Source of the DNA: Bradyrhizobium sp. sBnM-33
GTDB taxonomy: Bacteria; Pseudomonadota; Alphaproteobacteria; Rhizobiales; Xanthobacteraceae
Length of the DNA stretch: 64,000 bases
Direction: 5' to 3'
NCBI RefSeq assembly: GCF_032917945.1
Contig: NZ_CP136624.1
Location: forward strand, 4,712,001 to 4,776,000
This document shows, in pieces, positions 46,789-56,134 of the stretch. The number at the start of each line of letters is the position of its first letter. The stretch's first letter is position 1. The translations under genes and the position numbers were made by a program. The notes below the pieces were generated by a model that was not told where the DNA came from, did not search any database, and saw only the letters and a list, made by a program, of their open reading frames with translations.

Positions 46789-47738
46789 GCATCGCCAACA
46801 CGGCCCATTCCGTCGTCGAACCATCGGTCAATACCAGGCGATTGGCGGGTTCGCTCGTGGTTCTCTATACCGTAATCACGATGATTCCGTTGGTCTGGAT
46901 CGTTCTCACCTCATTCAAGTCGCCGGACGATGCGATCTCCTATCCGCCCAAAATCGTCTTTACCCCATCGCTCGAAGGTTACTGCAATCTTTTCACCACG
47001 CGATCCCGCCAGACGCCGGAATTCATCCGCACGCTAGGACCGCCGCAGGGGCTTTGCGACGACATTGCGCGCAGTCGCAATATGGTCGTCGCCGGACCGT
47101 CGAATTACGTACCGCGTTTCGTCAATTCGCTGGTCATCGCCTTTGGCTCGACCGTGCTCGCGGTCGCGCTCGGGACGTTGTCGGCCTACGGTTTCTCGCG
47201 GTTTCGGTTGCCCCTGAAGGACGATCTGTTGTTCTTTATCCTGTCGACGCGAATGATGCCACCCATCGCGGTCGCGATCCCGATCTATCTAATGTACCGC
47301 GCCATCGGGCTGTCGGACACCCGGCTCGGCATGATCCTGCTCTATACTTCGGTGAACGTCTCGCTCGCCGTTTGGCTGCTGAAAGGTTTCATCGACGAGA
47401 TCCCGCGCGAGTACGAGGAAGCGGCCATGATCGACGGCTATACCCGCTTTCAGGCCTTTGTGAAGGTGGTGCTGCCGCAGGCAACGACAGGAATCGCGGC
47501 AACCGCGATCTTCTGCCTGATATTCGCCTGGAACGAATACGCCTTCGCGGTGCTGCTGACCTCCGGCAATGCGCAGACGGCGCCCCCGTTCATTCCGATC
47601 ATCATCGGGGAAGGCGGGCAGGATTGGCCCGCGGTTGCCGCCGGCACGACGCTGTTTCTGGTGCCGATCGTCGTTTTCACCGTGTTGTTGCGCAAGCATC
47701 TGCTGCGCGGCATCACCTTTGGTGCGGTGCGCAAATGA
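46785..47738 (+). CDS. Sugar ABC transporter permease (MalG-like)
   Basis: This 317-residue permease has the EAA loop YEEAAMIDGYTRFQAFVKVV followed by LPQATTGIAATAIFCLIFAW. Between TM1 and TM2 an unusually long periplasmic loop (about 60 residues, with three Cys/Arg-rich turns) is present. ATGA overlap joins it to both the previous and the next gene. Confidence 0.9.
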   Translation: MSIANTAHSVVEPSVNTRRLAGSLVVLYTVITMIPLVWIVLTSFKSPDDAISYPPKIVFTPSLEGYCNLFTTRSRQTPEFIRTLGPPQGLCDDIARSRNMVVAGPSNYVPRFVNSLVIAFGSTVLAVALGTLSAYGFSRFRLPLKDDLLFFILSTRMMPPIAVAIPIYLMYRAIGLSDTRLGMILLYTSVNVSLAVWLLKGFIDEIPREYEEAAMIDGYTRFQAFVKVVLPQATTGIAATAIFCLIFAWNEYAFAVLLTSGNAQTAPPFIPIIIGEGGQDWPAVAAGTTLFLVPIVVFTVLLRKHLLRGITFGAVRK

Positions 47739-47947
47739 GCCTCGATGCACATACCCCTATGCCGGTTCGCGGCTTCGCGGACAGAATTCTGCGGCGTGGT
47801 CCGCTGGAAGCCATCGCGACGACGATTATTGCCGCGGGCGTCGTCATGCTGATGCAGCCGTTTTCGCTGACGCTCTATTCCTGGTCGTTCGCGACCACGC
47901 TGTTCGGTACCGTGCTGTTCACCATTGTCTCCAAGGTCAGGGAGTAG
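47735..47947 (+). CDS. Small two-helix membrane protein in the ABC operon
   Basis: This 70-residue protein begins at ATG 47735, overlapping the permease stop. It has two hydrophobic helices (AIATTIIAAGVVMLMQPFSL and FATTLFGTVLFTIV) with a short basic N-terminus. It matches in size and place the small membrane gene found in rhizobial glycerol-type ABC operons, where it may be an accessory subunit. Function unproven. Confidence 0.75.
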   Translation: MSLDAHTPMPVRGFADRILRRGPLEAIATTIIAAGVVMLMQPFSLTLYSWSFATTLFGTVLFTIVSKVRE

Positions 47948-47952
47948 GGCGG

Positions 47953-49050
47953 ATGGCGCAAATAAGGGTCGAAGCGCTCGACAAATCCTTCGCCGATTTC
48001 CATGCCGTGAAGGCTGCGAGTTTCACCGTGGAAGACGGCCAATTCCTCTGCCTGCTCGGGCCCTCAGGCTGCGGCAAGACGACGACGCTGCGCATGATTG
48101 CCGGACTGGAATTGCCGACGGCCGGCATCATCCGGCTCGATGGCGAGGATGTCACGATGAACCGCGCGTCGGCCCGCGATATCGCCTTCGTGTTCCAGCT
48201 GTTCGCCCTCTATCCGCACATGAATGTGCGGCGCAACATCGGCTTTCCCCTGAAATGCGAGGGTATCGGCGCGGCGGAGGCGCACCGGCGGGTGGTGGAG
48301 GCCGCGCGCATCCTGCGCATTTCGCATCTGCTGGACCGGCCGGTGTCGGGACTTGCCGGGGGCGATCGGCAGCGCGTCGCGCTCGGGCGGGCAATTGTGC
48401 GCAAGCCGAAATGCTTCCTGATGGACGAGCCGCTCGGCGCACTCGATACCGAAATGCGCGAGGCGATGATCCATGAATTGCGCGCGCTGCATGACCGGCT
48501 CGGAGCAACGACGGTCTATGTCACGCATGACCAGCTCGAGGCCATGGCGATGGCTGATATGATCGCCGTGATGAACAACGGCGTCGTCGAGCAGATCGCG
48601 AGCCCACGCGACATTTATGACCGGCCTGCGTCGCTCTTCGTTGCGGACTTCATTGGCTCGCCGCCGATGAACTTCCTACCGTTCCGCGGCAGCCTGCAAG
48701 CCGGCGCGCAGGCGATCCGGCTCGGCGATCGCGACGTGACCGTTCCCGCGGCGCGTGAGGCGCTGCCGGAAAGCGATCTCGTCCTCGGGGTCAGGCCCGA
48801 GCATGTGCGTTTTTCCGATCGCGGCGTCGTGCGTGGCGAGGTCTATGGGTCGGAGTACCTAGGCACCACGCAGATCGTGACCGTGACGACGCGCTATGGC
48901 GCGCTGAAGGCCCGGTCGCCTGCCAGCGTCCCGTTCCGGACCGGAGAGAATGTCGGGCTCGACTTCCGGCCCGATACGCTGTCGATCTTTGACAAGACGT
49001 CGGGCAGGGCTGTCCGAACCGTGTTGCATGAGGGAGGCGCGCATGGCTGA
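47953..49050 (+). CDS. ABC transporter ATPase 1 (MalK/UgpC-like)
   Basis: 365 residues: Walker A LGPSGCGKTTTLRMIAG, Q-loop FVFQLFALYPHMNVRRNI, Walker [16 protein letters not shown], His in YVTHDQLEAMAM, and a C-terminal regulatory barrel (VLGVRPEHVRFSDRG). The signature reads LAGGDRQRVALGRA instead of LSGGQ. Two distinct ATPases in one operon suggest a heterodimer, with this subunit carrying the weaker signature. Confidence 0.9.
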   Translation: MAQIRVEALDKSFADFHAVKAASFTVEDGQFLCLLGPSGCGKTTTLRMIAGLELPTAGIIRLDGEDVTMNRASARDIAFVFQLFALYPHMNVRRNIGFPLKCEGIGAAEAHRRVVEAARILRISHLLDRPVSGLAGGDRQRVALGRAIVRKPKCFLMDEPLGALDTEMREAMIHELRALHDRLGATTVYVTHDQLEAMAMADMIAVMNNGVVEQIASPRDIYDRPASLFVADFIGSPPMNFLPFRGSLQAGAQAIRLGDRDVTVPAAREALPESDLVLGVRPEHVRFSDRGVVRGEVYGSEYLGTTQIVTVTTRYGALKARSPASVPFRTGENVGLDFRPDTLSIFDKTSGRAVRTVLHEGGAHG

Positions 49051-50050
49051 GGTCGAGATCAGGGCGGTTTCCAAGGCGTTCAAGAAGACGCAGGCTGTCA
49101 GCGACCTGTCGTTGACCGTCGGCGACGGCGAATTCGTTGCCTTGCTCGGGCCGACGGGTGCGGGCAAGACGACGACACTACGCCTCATCGCCGGACTGGA
49201 AATGCCGGACCGTGGTTCGATCCGGATCGGCGGCCGCGACGTGACCGGCGATGCGCCGGCCGATCGCGACATTGCTTTTGTGTTCCAGCAATATTCGCTG
49301 TATCCGCATCTGAGCGTGTTCGAGAACATGGCTTTTGCGTTACGCGCGCCGATCCGCCGCATCCCGGAAGCCGAGATCCGCGCAAAAGTGCACGAGGTCG
49401 CGCGTCTTCTCCACATCGAAACCAAACTGGACAACAAGGCAACGCAGTTGTCGGGCGGACAGATGCAGCGGGTTGCGATCGGCCGGGCCCTGGTGCGTTC
49501 GCCCTCGATCTATCTGATGGACGAGCCGCTCTCCTCGCTGGATGCCAAGCTGCGCGGCGAAATGCGGCTTGAACTCAAGCGCATCCAGACCGATCTCGGC
49601 GCGACCATCCTCTATGTCACCCATGATCAGACCGAAGCGATGACCATGGCTTCGCGCATCGGCGTCATCGAGGGCGGGCGGCTGCTGCAGATAGGAACGC
49701 CACGTGAGATCTACGAGAACCCGATCAACGCCCATGTCGCTGCGCGGCTTGGCCAGCCGGCGATCAACCTGTTGCCGGCGGTTCTGTTTGCCGGCGCGCC
49801 GGTCGGGGCCAGGACCGTCGGCGCGCGTACCGAGCACCTGACGATCGCGCGCGGCGGCGGTGATGTTCAGGCGACCGTCAAGCGGATCGAACATCTCGGC
49901 GACCAGAGCCACCTCCATCTCGACCTTGGCGGCCAATCGGTCGTGACGCTGTCCGACCCCGAAGCGAGGCTCGGCGCCGGGGATATCGTCTCGCTTCGCC
50001 TCAACAAGCCGCTGTTCTTCGATGCAGATGGCGGGAGGGTCGCGGCATGA
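49043..50050 (+). CDS. ABC transporter ATPase 2 (MalK/UgpC-like)
   Basis: 335 residues with Walker A LGPTGAGKTTTLRLIAG, Q-loop FVFQQYSLYPHLSVFENM, canonical signature LSGGQMQRVAIGRALV, Walker B IYLMDEPLSSLDAKL and His in YVTHDQTEAMTM. The C-terminal barrel is shorter than in ATPase 1. It overlaps the preceding gene by 8 bases and the dhaL gene by 4. Confidence 0.9.
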   Translation: MAEVEIRAVSKAFKKTQAVSDLSLTVGDGEFVALLGPTGAGKTTTLRLIAGLEMPDRGSIRIGGRDVTGDAPADRDIAFVFQQYSLYPHLSVFENMAFALRAPIRRIPEAEIRAKVHEVARLLHIETKLDNKATQLSGGQMQRVAIGRALVRSPSIYLMDEPLSSLDAKLRGEMRLELKRIQTDLGATILYVTHDQTEAMTMASRIGVIEGGRLLQIGTPREIYENPINAHVAARLGQPAINLLPAVLFAGAPVGARTVGARTEHLTIARGGGDVQATVKRIEHLGDQSHLHLDLGGQSVVTLSDPEARLGAGDIVSLRLNKPLFFDADGGRVAA

Positions 50051-50661
50051 GTCTCGATCGGGCAGCGAGGGAAAAACTGGTGCGGGCGCTCGCAGCGTCG
50101 ATGATCGAACACGCCGAGGAACTGACCAGCCTCGACCAAGCGATCGGCGACGGCGATCACGGATTGAACATGAAGCGCGGTTTCGAGGCCGTGCTTGCGA
50201 CACTGCCCGGCCTCGCGGACAAATCTTTGCCGGAGATGCTGAAGTCGATTGGAATGACGCTGGTCATGAAGGTCGGCGGCGCCTCCGGGCCACTGGTCGG
50301 CACCTTCTTCATGGAACTCGGCAAGGGGCTTCCGGAGCTGCCGGCGCGCACTGATCTCGTCGCGGCGGCGGAAAAAGCGATCGACGCGGTCAAGATGCGC
50401 GGGCGTTCGGAGGCAGGGCAGAAAACCCTGCTGGATGTTCTGGTGCCGGTGCAAGCTGCGTTTGCAGGCGGCGGCGATGCCAGGGCGATTGCGGCCGAGG
50501 CGGCGCAAGCTGCCGATCGCACGACGCCCATGCTCGCGACCCGCGGCCGCGCGTCCTTCCTCGGCGAAAGATCCATCGGCCATATGGACCCGGGATCCCG
50601 CTCGGCGTCCCTGTTGATCAGCGCTGCCGTTGCGGCACTGGAATTCGAGGCAACATCATGA
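50047..50661 (+). CDS. dhaL: Dihydroxyacetone kinase subunit DhaL (ADP-binding)
   Basis: This 204-residue subunit has SLDQAIGDGDHGLNMKRGF, in which Asp30, Asp35 and Asp37 hold the two Mg ions. ADP stays bound and is rephosphorylated by DhaM. MKVGGASGPLVGTFFMELGK and GHMDPGSRSASLLI complete the pattern. ATGA overlap with the ABC ATPase ties uptake to phosphorylation. Confidence 0.93.
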   Translation: MSLDRAAREKLVRALAASMIEHAEELTSLDQAIGDGDHGLNMKRGFEAVLATLPGLADKSLPEMLKSIGMTLVMKVGGASGPLVGTFFMELGKGLPELPARTDLVAAAEKAIDAVKMRGRSEAGQKTLLDVLVPVQAAFAGGGDARAIAAEAAQAADRTTPMLATRGRASFLGERSIGHMDPGSRSASLLISAAVAALEFEATS

Positions 50662-51059
50662 GCAGTTCAAGTTCCGGCAATGTCGGCATCGTCATCGTTT
50701 CGCATTCCTCCAAAATCGCGGAAGGCGCGGCGGATATGGTGCGCCAGATGGTAGGCAATGCCGTGCCGCTGGCCTGGACCGGCGGCGACACCGATGGCGG
50801 GCTCGGCACCAATGTCGCCGGTATCCTGGAGGCAATCGAGGCGGCCTGGTCGTCGGCCGGCGTGGCGATCCTGGTCGATCTTGGCGGGGCGGAGACGAAT
50901 TCGGAGATGGCGGTAGAGATGCTGGCCGAAGATCGACGTGCGCGCGTCGTTGTCTGCAATGCGCCGGTGGTGGAGGGCGCCGTGATCGCAGCGACCGAGT
51001 CCTCGGGCGGTTCGTCACTTGCTGCCGTCAAACGTAGCGCGGAGGAATTCTATGCATGA
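50658..51059 (+). CDS. dhaM: DhaM EIIA-type phosphotransfer protein
   Basis: This 133-residue protein is the EIIA-Man-like domain only. GIVIVSHSSKIAEGAADMVR gives the phospho-His16, and AWTGGDTDGGLGTN and LVDLGGAETNSEMAVEML follow. In E. coli DhaM is fused to HPr and a partial EI; here those functions are on separate genes directly downstream. ATGA overlap with dhaL. Confidence 0.92.
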   Translation: MSSSSSGNVGIVIVSHSSKIAEGAADMVRQMVGNAVPLAWTGGDTDGGLGTNVAGILEAIEAAWSSAGVAILVDLGGAETNSEMAVEMLAEDRRARVVVCNAPVVEGAVIAATESSGGSSLAAVKRSAEEFYA

Positions 51060-51366
51060 TGTCCACGCCAGCCGGGCGTCTAACGCCTTCGTGCCGCTGA
51101 TGGCCTCGGCGGTTCTCGTCAATGCCGTCGGTCTTCATGCGCGGCCGTCGGTCAAGCTCACGCAGTGCGCGAAACGCTTTGCGGCGAAGATCGAACTCGC
51201 GCTTGCGCCGGACGGTCCCTGGACGGATGCGAAGAGCCCGGTAAAGGTGATGCGCGTCAAGGCCCCGCAGGGAGCGACGCTGCATTTCCGCGTCGCCGGC
51301 CCCGATGGCAAGGCAGCACTTGCTGCCGTGCTTGCGCTGGTGCATGACGGTTTCGGCGAGGCCTGA
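51052..51366 (+). CDS. HPr-like phosphocarrier
   Basis: This 104-residue protein has NAVGLHARPSVKLTQCAKRF, with phospho-His29, and KSPVKVMRVKAPQGATLHFR in place of the usual Ser46 region. An N-terminal extension of about 15 residues precedes the HPr fold. The ATG lies inside the dhaM stop region (8-base overlap). It should carry phosphate from the next gene's enzyme I to DhaM. Confidence 0.88.
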   Translation: MHDVHASRASNAFVPLMASAVLVNAVGLHARPSVKLTQCAKRFAAKIELALAPDGPWTDAKSPVKVMRVKAPQGATLHFRVAGPDGKAALAAVLALVHDGFGEA

Positions 51367-51371
51367 TCGCG

Positions 51372-52970
51372 GTGGCAGAGATTCATCTCATCGGCCGTGC
51401 TGCCTCGCCGGGTCTCGCGATCGGACCGGTCACCATGCTGACTGCGGCTGTGGCCAGGCGGACGGCGAGCGACGATCCCGCGCAGGAGGCGGCGGCACTG
51501 CGGGCGGCAATTGAAGGCGCGAGGGCGGAGATCGCCGAGCAGATCAAGACGATTCGGGGCGAGGTGGCCGACATTCTGGAATTCCAGGTCGCCATGCTTG
51601 AAGATGATGCGCTGGCGGATGCGGCATATGAGGTCATCTCGGAAGGGATCACTGCCCACCATGCCTGGCGCTTGGCGCTCGACGTGGAGATAGAAGGCTA
51701 TCGCACTGCCGAAGATGAATATTTTCGTGCCCGTGCCGCGGACATCGTCGACATCCGCGACCGCGTGCTCGCGCATTTGAGCGGCGTGGACACGGTCGCC
51801 AGGATTACCGGTGGCTCGATCGTGGCGGCTGACGACATCACGCCTTCCGCTTTTCTTGCCGCCGACTGGTCGCACGGCGGCGCCATCGCGCTGGCCGGGG
51901 GCTCACCTTCCTCGCATGTCGCGATGTTGGCGCGGGCGCGCGGGGCGCCCATGGTCGTCGGGCTCGGTCCGTTGTCGTGGAACGGGCAGCCGCCGGCGCT
52001 GGCCCTGGTCGACGGCGATGCCGGCACCGTGATCTTCGATCCCGAGCCGGAGACGCGCCGCCAGTTCGAGCAGCGCATGGCGGCTGCGAACGCCGCGCAG
52101 GCTGCCGCCGAGGCCGGCTGCGTTACCCCTGCCTACACCGCCGACAGGCGGCGGATCGCGGTACTGCTCAACGTCACGGCTTCTGAAGACCTCGCAAGCC
52201 TCGATCCCGCGATCTGCGACGGTATCGGTCTTGTACGCACGGAATTCCTGTTCGAGGCGTCCCATGGCCTGCCGGACGAGGACACGCAGTATGTGATCTA
52301 TCGGCGCATTCTTGAGTGGGCCGAGGGAAGACCGGTGACGATCCGCACCCTCGATGCTGGCGGCGACAAGCCGATCGCCGGCCTGACGGTTGACGGCGAG
52401 AGCAATCCGTTTCTCGGCCTTCGCGGCATTCGCCTCTCGCTTGCGCGACCGGAGGTGTTTCGCGTGCAACTGCGGGCGCTGTCGCGAGCGGCGGTGCACG
52501 GGGTACTGAAAGTGATGCTGCCGATGATCGCCGTTCCCGGAGAACTCGATCGTGCCGGTGTCATGCTTGACGCGGAGTTCGCGGCGCTCAGGGCGGAAGG
52601 GACCGCTTGCGCCCGGCCGCCGCTCGGTATCATGATCGAGGTTCCGGCGGCGGCGCTCTGCGCCGAGGATTTCGACGCTGCGTTCTATTCGATCGGATCG
52701 AACGATCTGACCCAGTATACGATGGCTGCGGCGCGCGATATCAGTTCGGTCGCCGAGCTCAACGATGCGGGCCATCCAGCAGTACTGGCGCTGATCGCCC
52801 GGACCGTCGAGGCCGCACGCAAGCGCGATGTCGAGGTCTCGCTCTGCGGCGACGCTGCCGCCGACACCCGCCTGACGACGGCGCTGCTTGCGACCGGACT
52901 GACGAGCCTTTCGGTGGCACCGGTTGCGGTAGCGCGGCTCAAGGCGGCGATCGCAAAGGTAGGGTCATGA
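51372..52970 (+). CDS. PTS enzyme I-type PEP phosphotransferase
   Basis: This 532-residue enzyme I has the GRAASPGLAIGPVTMLTAAV opening, GGSPSSHVAMLARARGAPMV with phospho-His near 182, and the PEP barrel with GIGLVRTEFLFEASHGLP, TLDAGGDKPI, NPFLGLRGIRLSL, and YSIGSNDLTQYTMAAARD. There is no N-terminal GAF domain, so it is of the sugar/Dha type, not PtsP (NPr). Start GTG 51372. It takes phosphate from PEP and passes it to HPr. Confidence 0.92.
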   Translation: MAEIHLIGRAASPGLAIGPVTMLTAAVARRTASDDPAQEAAALRAAIEGARAEIAEQIKTIRGEVADILEFQVAMLEDDALADAAYEVISEGITAHHAWRLALDVEIEGYRTAEDEYFRARAADIVDIRDRVLAHLSGVDTVARITGGSIVAADDITPSAFLAADWSHGGAIALAGGSPSSHVAMLARARGAPMVVGLGPLSWNGQPPALALVDGDAGTVIFDPEPETRRQFEQRMAAANAAQAAAEAGCVTPAYTADRRRIAVLLNVTASEDLASLDPAICDGIGLVRTEFLFEASHGLPDEDTQYVIYRRILEWAEGRPVTIRTLDAGGDKPIAGLTVDGESNPFLGLRGIRLSLARPEVFRVQLRALSRAAVHGVLKVMLPMIAVPGELDRAGVMLDAEFAALRAEGTACARPPLGIMIEVPAAALCAEDFDAAFYSIGSNDLTQYTMAAARDISSVAELNDAGHPAVLALIARTVEAARKRDVEVSLCGDAAADTRLTTALLATGLTSLSVAPVAVARLKAAIAKVGS

Positions 52971-53398
52971 CGAACGAAGCACGCGAAGATACCCGCGGGC
53001 CTGGCGACAGCAATGTCGCTGACTACAAGCTCATCCTGCGGCGGGTACTCGACAACCGGCCTTCCGGGACCCGGCTCAAGCTCGCGGCGGCGCTGGGCAA
53101 GAACCGCTCCTTCGTGACCCAGATCACCAATCCGGCCTATCTGGTGCCGATTCCGGCGAAACATGTCGCGATTATCTTTGATGTCTGCCATCTGTCCGGC
53201 GCCGAGCGCGCGGCATTCCTGGCAGCCTACGGACGCGCGCATCCGGGCCGGCTGCGCACATCCCATCGCGAAGCGCGCACGCGCACCATCGCAGTGACGG
53301 TGCCGGATCTCGGCGACGACAAGAAGAACCGCGCGCTCGAACAACTCGTCATCGATTTTGCGGCGCAGCTCGCGCGCTACGCCGAGAGCGTCGGGTGA
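52967..53398 (+). CDS. Helix-turn-helix regulator in the dha operon
   Basis: This 143-residue protein overlaps the enzyme I stop by ATGA. The N-terminal half has LKLAAALGKNRSFVTQITNP as a helix-turn-helix and VPIPAKHVAIIFDVCHLSGA after it. The C-terminal half is a charged helix (KKNRALEQLVIDFAAQLARY). Genes of this type recur beside rhizobial dihydroxyacetone kinase genes, so operon control is likely. No operator was identified. Confidence 0.75.
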   Translation: MTNEAREDTRGPGDSNVADYKLILRRVLDNRPSGTRLKLAAALGKNRSFVTQITNPAYLVPIPAKHVAIIFDVCHLSGAERAAFLAAYGRAHPGRLRTSHREARTRTIAVTVPDLGDDKKNRALEQLVIDFAAQLARYAESVG

Positions 53399-53440
53399 TG
53401 GATTGATCCGGACCGAAAAATGAGTCACGGGAGGGCGTTT

Positions 53441-54430
53441 ATGAAAAAGCTGATCAACGGCGCCGATACGGTACTCGAAGAAAGTCTTGACGGCTTTGCG
53501 GCCGCTCATGCGGATATTCTGCTTCTTGGTGCCGAACGCAAATTCGTGCGCCGCCGCACGTTGAAGTCCGGCAAGGTTGCCCTGATTTCAGGCGGCGGTT
53601 CAGGGCATGAGCCATTGCATGCGGGCTTTGTCGGCCGCGGTATGCTCGATGCCGCCTGTCCCGGCCAGGTCTTCACCTCGCCGACGCCAGACCAGATGAT
53701 CGAGGCTGCAGAGGCCGTCGATACCGGCGCAGGCGTGCTATTCATCGTCAAGAACTACGAAGGCGATGTAATGAATTTCACCATGGCCGCCGAGATGGCC
53801 GGCCGGGAAGTGGCGAGCGTGGTGACCAACGACGACGTGGCGGTGGAGAAATCGACCTACACGACCGGTCGCCGCGGTGTTGCGGGCACGCTGATCGTGG
53901 AAAAGATGGTCGGTGCCGCGGCCGAGGCCGGAATGCCGCTAGCCGCTCTCAAGGCGCTTGGCGAGGAAATCAACCGGCGCACGCGCTCGATGGGTGTGGC
54001 GCTGTCGCCGTGCACCGTTCCGGCGGCGGGGCGGCCGAACTTCACGCTGGCTGACGACGAAATGGAAATGGGTGTCGGCATTCATGGCGAACCGGGCCGG
54101 CGCCGGGTCCGGCTGGCTTCCGCCGATGCGATTGCCGAGGAACTCGTTGGCGCGATCCTCAAGGACCTTGCGCCGGAGTCGGGCAGTGAAGTTCTGCTTC
54201 TCGTCAACGGGTTCGGCGCAACGCCGCTGATCGAACTCTATTTGATGGTCAACAGCGCTAGGCGGATTCTGGGCGGCGCGGGGATCAAAGCGACGCGTTT
54301 CCTGACCGGGTCCTACGTCACTTCGCTCGACATGGCCGGCGCCTCGGTCACGGTATCGGTGCTCGATGACCAAGCGAAGGAGTTGTGGGATGCGCCGGTG
54401 CACACCGCAGCGCTGCGCTGGGGCGCCTGA
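53441..54430 (+). CDS. dhaK: Dihydroxyacetone kinase subunit DhaK (substrate-binding)
   Basis: The ATG at 53441 follows GGGAGG. The 329-residue subunit binds dihydroxyacetone covalently through His215 in [35 protein letters not shown] and [20 protein letters not shown] are the other substrate-site segments. DhaL transfers phosphate from bound ADP/ATP to the substrate. It is last in the operon, after the regulator. Confidence 0.94.
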   Translation: MKKLINGADTVLEESLDGFAAAHADILLLGAERKFVRRRTLKSGKVALISGGGSGHEPLHAGFVGRGMLDAACPGQVFTSPTPDQMIEAAEAVDTGAGVLFIVKNYEGDVMNFTMAAEMAGREVASVVTNDDVAVEKSTYTTGRRGVAGTLIVEKMVGAAAEAGMPLAALKALGEEINRRTRSMGVALSPCTVPAAGRPNFTLADDEMEMGVGIHGEPGRRRVRLASADAIAEELVGAILKDLAPESGSEVLLLVNGFGATPLIELYLMVNSARRILGGAGIKATRFLTGSYVTSLDMAGASVTVSVLDDQAKELWDAPVHTAALRWGA

Positions 54431-54840
54431 TGCGTTACTTGTCCGGGCTGCCTGGCGCGGGCTCGATCGCATTGCGGATCTATCTGGGCTTTGCGCTGGC
54501 GCTTCTTGCCATCGTGGCCGCCAACGGCTGGCTCCAGGTGCACAGCATGACGACGCTGTTCGATGGATTTACTTCCTCCGTCGAGATAGTGGACAACGCC
54601 AATGACCTGCAGACGATCGTCGCCGACGTGCAACGTACGGTCGGCGACTTCGTCCGGGACGGATCGGCGGAGAAGAGGTGTTGATCCAGCTCACCCGACA
54701 CATCGATGCCTCCCACAAGGTGGCCAATCTGCTCCGGTCCTATTCCCAGAAAAGCAAAAAGCAGGAATCTCCTAATCTCCGGATTTACATCGATCTGCTT
54801 AGGCAGCAGGCGGCCGAAAGCCTTTCGATTGCGCGATTGT
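54430..54840 (+). pseudogene. Chemotaxis receptor-like N-terminal fragment
   Basis: The frame from ATG 54430 (overlapping the dhaK stop) has one membrane helix (YLGFALALLAIVAANGWLQV) and a receptor-type helical segment (FTSSVEIVDNANDLQTIVAD, VQRTVGDFVRDGSAEK). It stops at about 54682. A second frame continues LIQLTRHIDASHKVANLLRS. No HAMP or signalling domain remains. This is the start of a methyl-accepting or kinase-type sensor cut short. Confidence 0.55.
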
Positions 54841-54927
54841 CCCGGGCAACTCTTGATCAGAAAGTGCGGTTACCCAAAAATGGCGGTGGGCCGACGCCTT
54901 GGGATAGAGAAGAGGACGAGTGACCCC

Positions 54928-55068
54928 ATGCCCAAGCACACTCGCGCTGGTCAGAATATTCGTTGGATCGAGATGCATTGCGTGACGCCGTTTGGTCCTG
55001 ATCGCGGCAGCGTGTTCAGACTGAACGATGCCGAGAAGCCCACTATTTGCCAGATATATGTTTGCTAA
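54928..55068 (+). pseudogene. Possible phage terminase large-subunit N-terminal fragment
   Basis: A 46-residue frame, MPKHTRAGQNIRWIEMHCVT, then FGPDRGSVFRLNDAEKPTIC, resembles the N-terminus of phage large terminases (WIE...C.VP.G...G....L). It ends at once with no ATPase motif. The match is weak; it is reported because other phage-type fragments lie nearby. Confidence 0.3.
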
Positions 55069-55305
55069 CAACAGGACGGACCGAGAATCGGCAATCTGGC
55101 GGGATACATCGCCCTGCTACACCTGTGCGGTGTCGAGGCGTTGGTTAATGATCGCTACTTCGAATTGAGGTCAGTAGCTGGACTGTATGGCGGTCGGCAG
55201 GGCTTACTTTCACCCGCAGCTCAAGCGTGAAGGTGAGGTTATAGTTTGCCGCCGTCTGCGCACCCGATATCCAGCGGCGGCGTGACACCCGCGATGTCGG
55301 CTCAT

Positions 55306-55401
55306 GGCACCTTTGAGACATGCCGACGGAAACTGAAAATGTCTGCTTATCGGCGTAGATCGGAAGTTGTCGGCGCACGGTCGAAATGACGCGTTTGACC
55401 C
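55306..55401 (+). repeat. Dispersed 97-bp repeat, copy A
   Basis: The copy begins GGCACCTTTGAGACATGCCG and ends GACGCGTTTGACCC. It aligns by eye to the reverse complement of 58397-58493 at about 80 of 97 positions. It lies in a gene-free stretch (55069-55561) with no other recognisable feature. Confidence 0.8.
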
Positions 55402-55561
55402 AATAAGAGACATGCAGCGAACCGCCTCTGGATCACCTAATCCGCCTGGGCAACCGCCTTGATCACTCTGCAGCCCGGTTTTTCGGAGACCATCGTTGAA
55501 TTTCTTCCCCCAAATAAGAAAGCGATAAGACCCCAGGACAACAGCGGGGAAATCGCCGACA

Positions 55562-56134
55562 CTAATTCCTTTGCTGCCACTGAATGAATTTTTCAAGCAG
55601 AGCTTGGGATGTATCGGGCCGTTCTTTAGCCGTTCCAGCGGCGGTGAGTTCGGAAACAGCGGGTTTCTGGTTTTCGCTTTCTTGCGTTGTTCGAAATTGC
55701 TTGAATCTCTGAAGCAGCGCTTGCGAGTCTTCGGACGTCACCTGAGCCGGCGTAGCCGATGCAGGAGTGGAAATGGAAACGGTAAGTTCGGAGGGATCAC
55801 TTTTTGGCTTCGGAAATCCGTTTAGAAAAAGAAGCGCCACAACAGCAGTGACAATCGCGGCGGTAATTCCGCTAGCAGTGGCGAGCAGTGCGCGTGATGG
55901 ACGGCGTTCGTGAACGAGTTGGGATTCCAGCGGACGGGTGTATTTGGCGAAAGCTTCCTCACGCATCCCATCAAAACGAGACAAGGAGGAAGCAGGAGGC
56001 AGACTGTCTTGTCTCGTCTGCTGCATCGAGTTTGATCGTGGGTCCGCTATGCTGCGCGCCGAGCGCGGTGCATAGTACAGCGGATCTTGCGGACTAACGG
56101 GATTGGCATGGTCGTTCGCCCTAACGAAACTCAT
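55562..56134 (-). CDS. Single-span membrane protein of unknown function
   Basis: This 190-residue protein starts at ATG 56132-56134 with GGAG upstream. Residues 1-80 are polar and cytoplasmic. One helix (LATASGITAAIVTAVVALLF) follows, then a long Ser/Thr/Pro/Gln-rich periplasmic tail containing two similar units: SQALLQRFKQFRTTQE and SQALLEKFIQWQQRN. The twin motif suggests a short duplicated peptide-binding or assembly segment. Similar orphans occur in Bradyrhizobium. Function unknown. Confidence 0.7.
   Translation of the reverse strand: MSFVRANDHANPVSPQDPLYYAPRSARSIADPRSNSMQQTRQDSLPPASSLSRFDGMREEAFAKYTRPLESQLVHERRPSRALLATASGITAAIVTAVVALLFLNGFPKPKSDPSELTVSISTPASATPAQVTSEDSQALLQRFKQFRTTQESENQKPAVSELTAAGTAKERPDTSQALLEKFIQWQQRN

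Noticed and set aside
55210..55596. Minus-strand frame of 128 codons
   Set aside because: It is antisense of the dispersed repeat copy A and is not protein-like.
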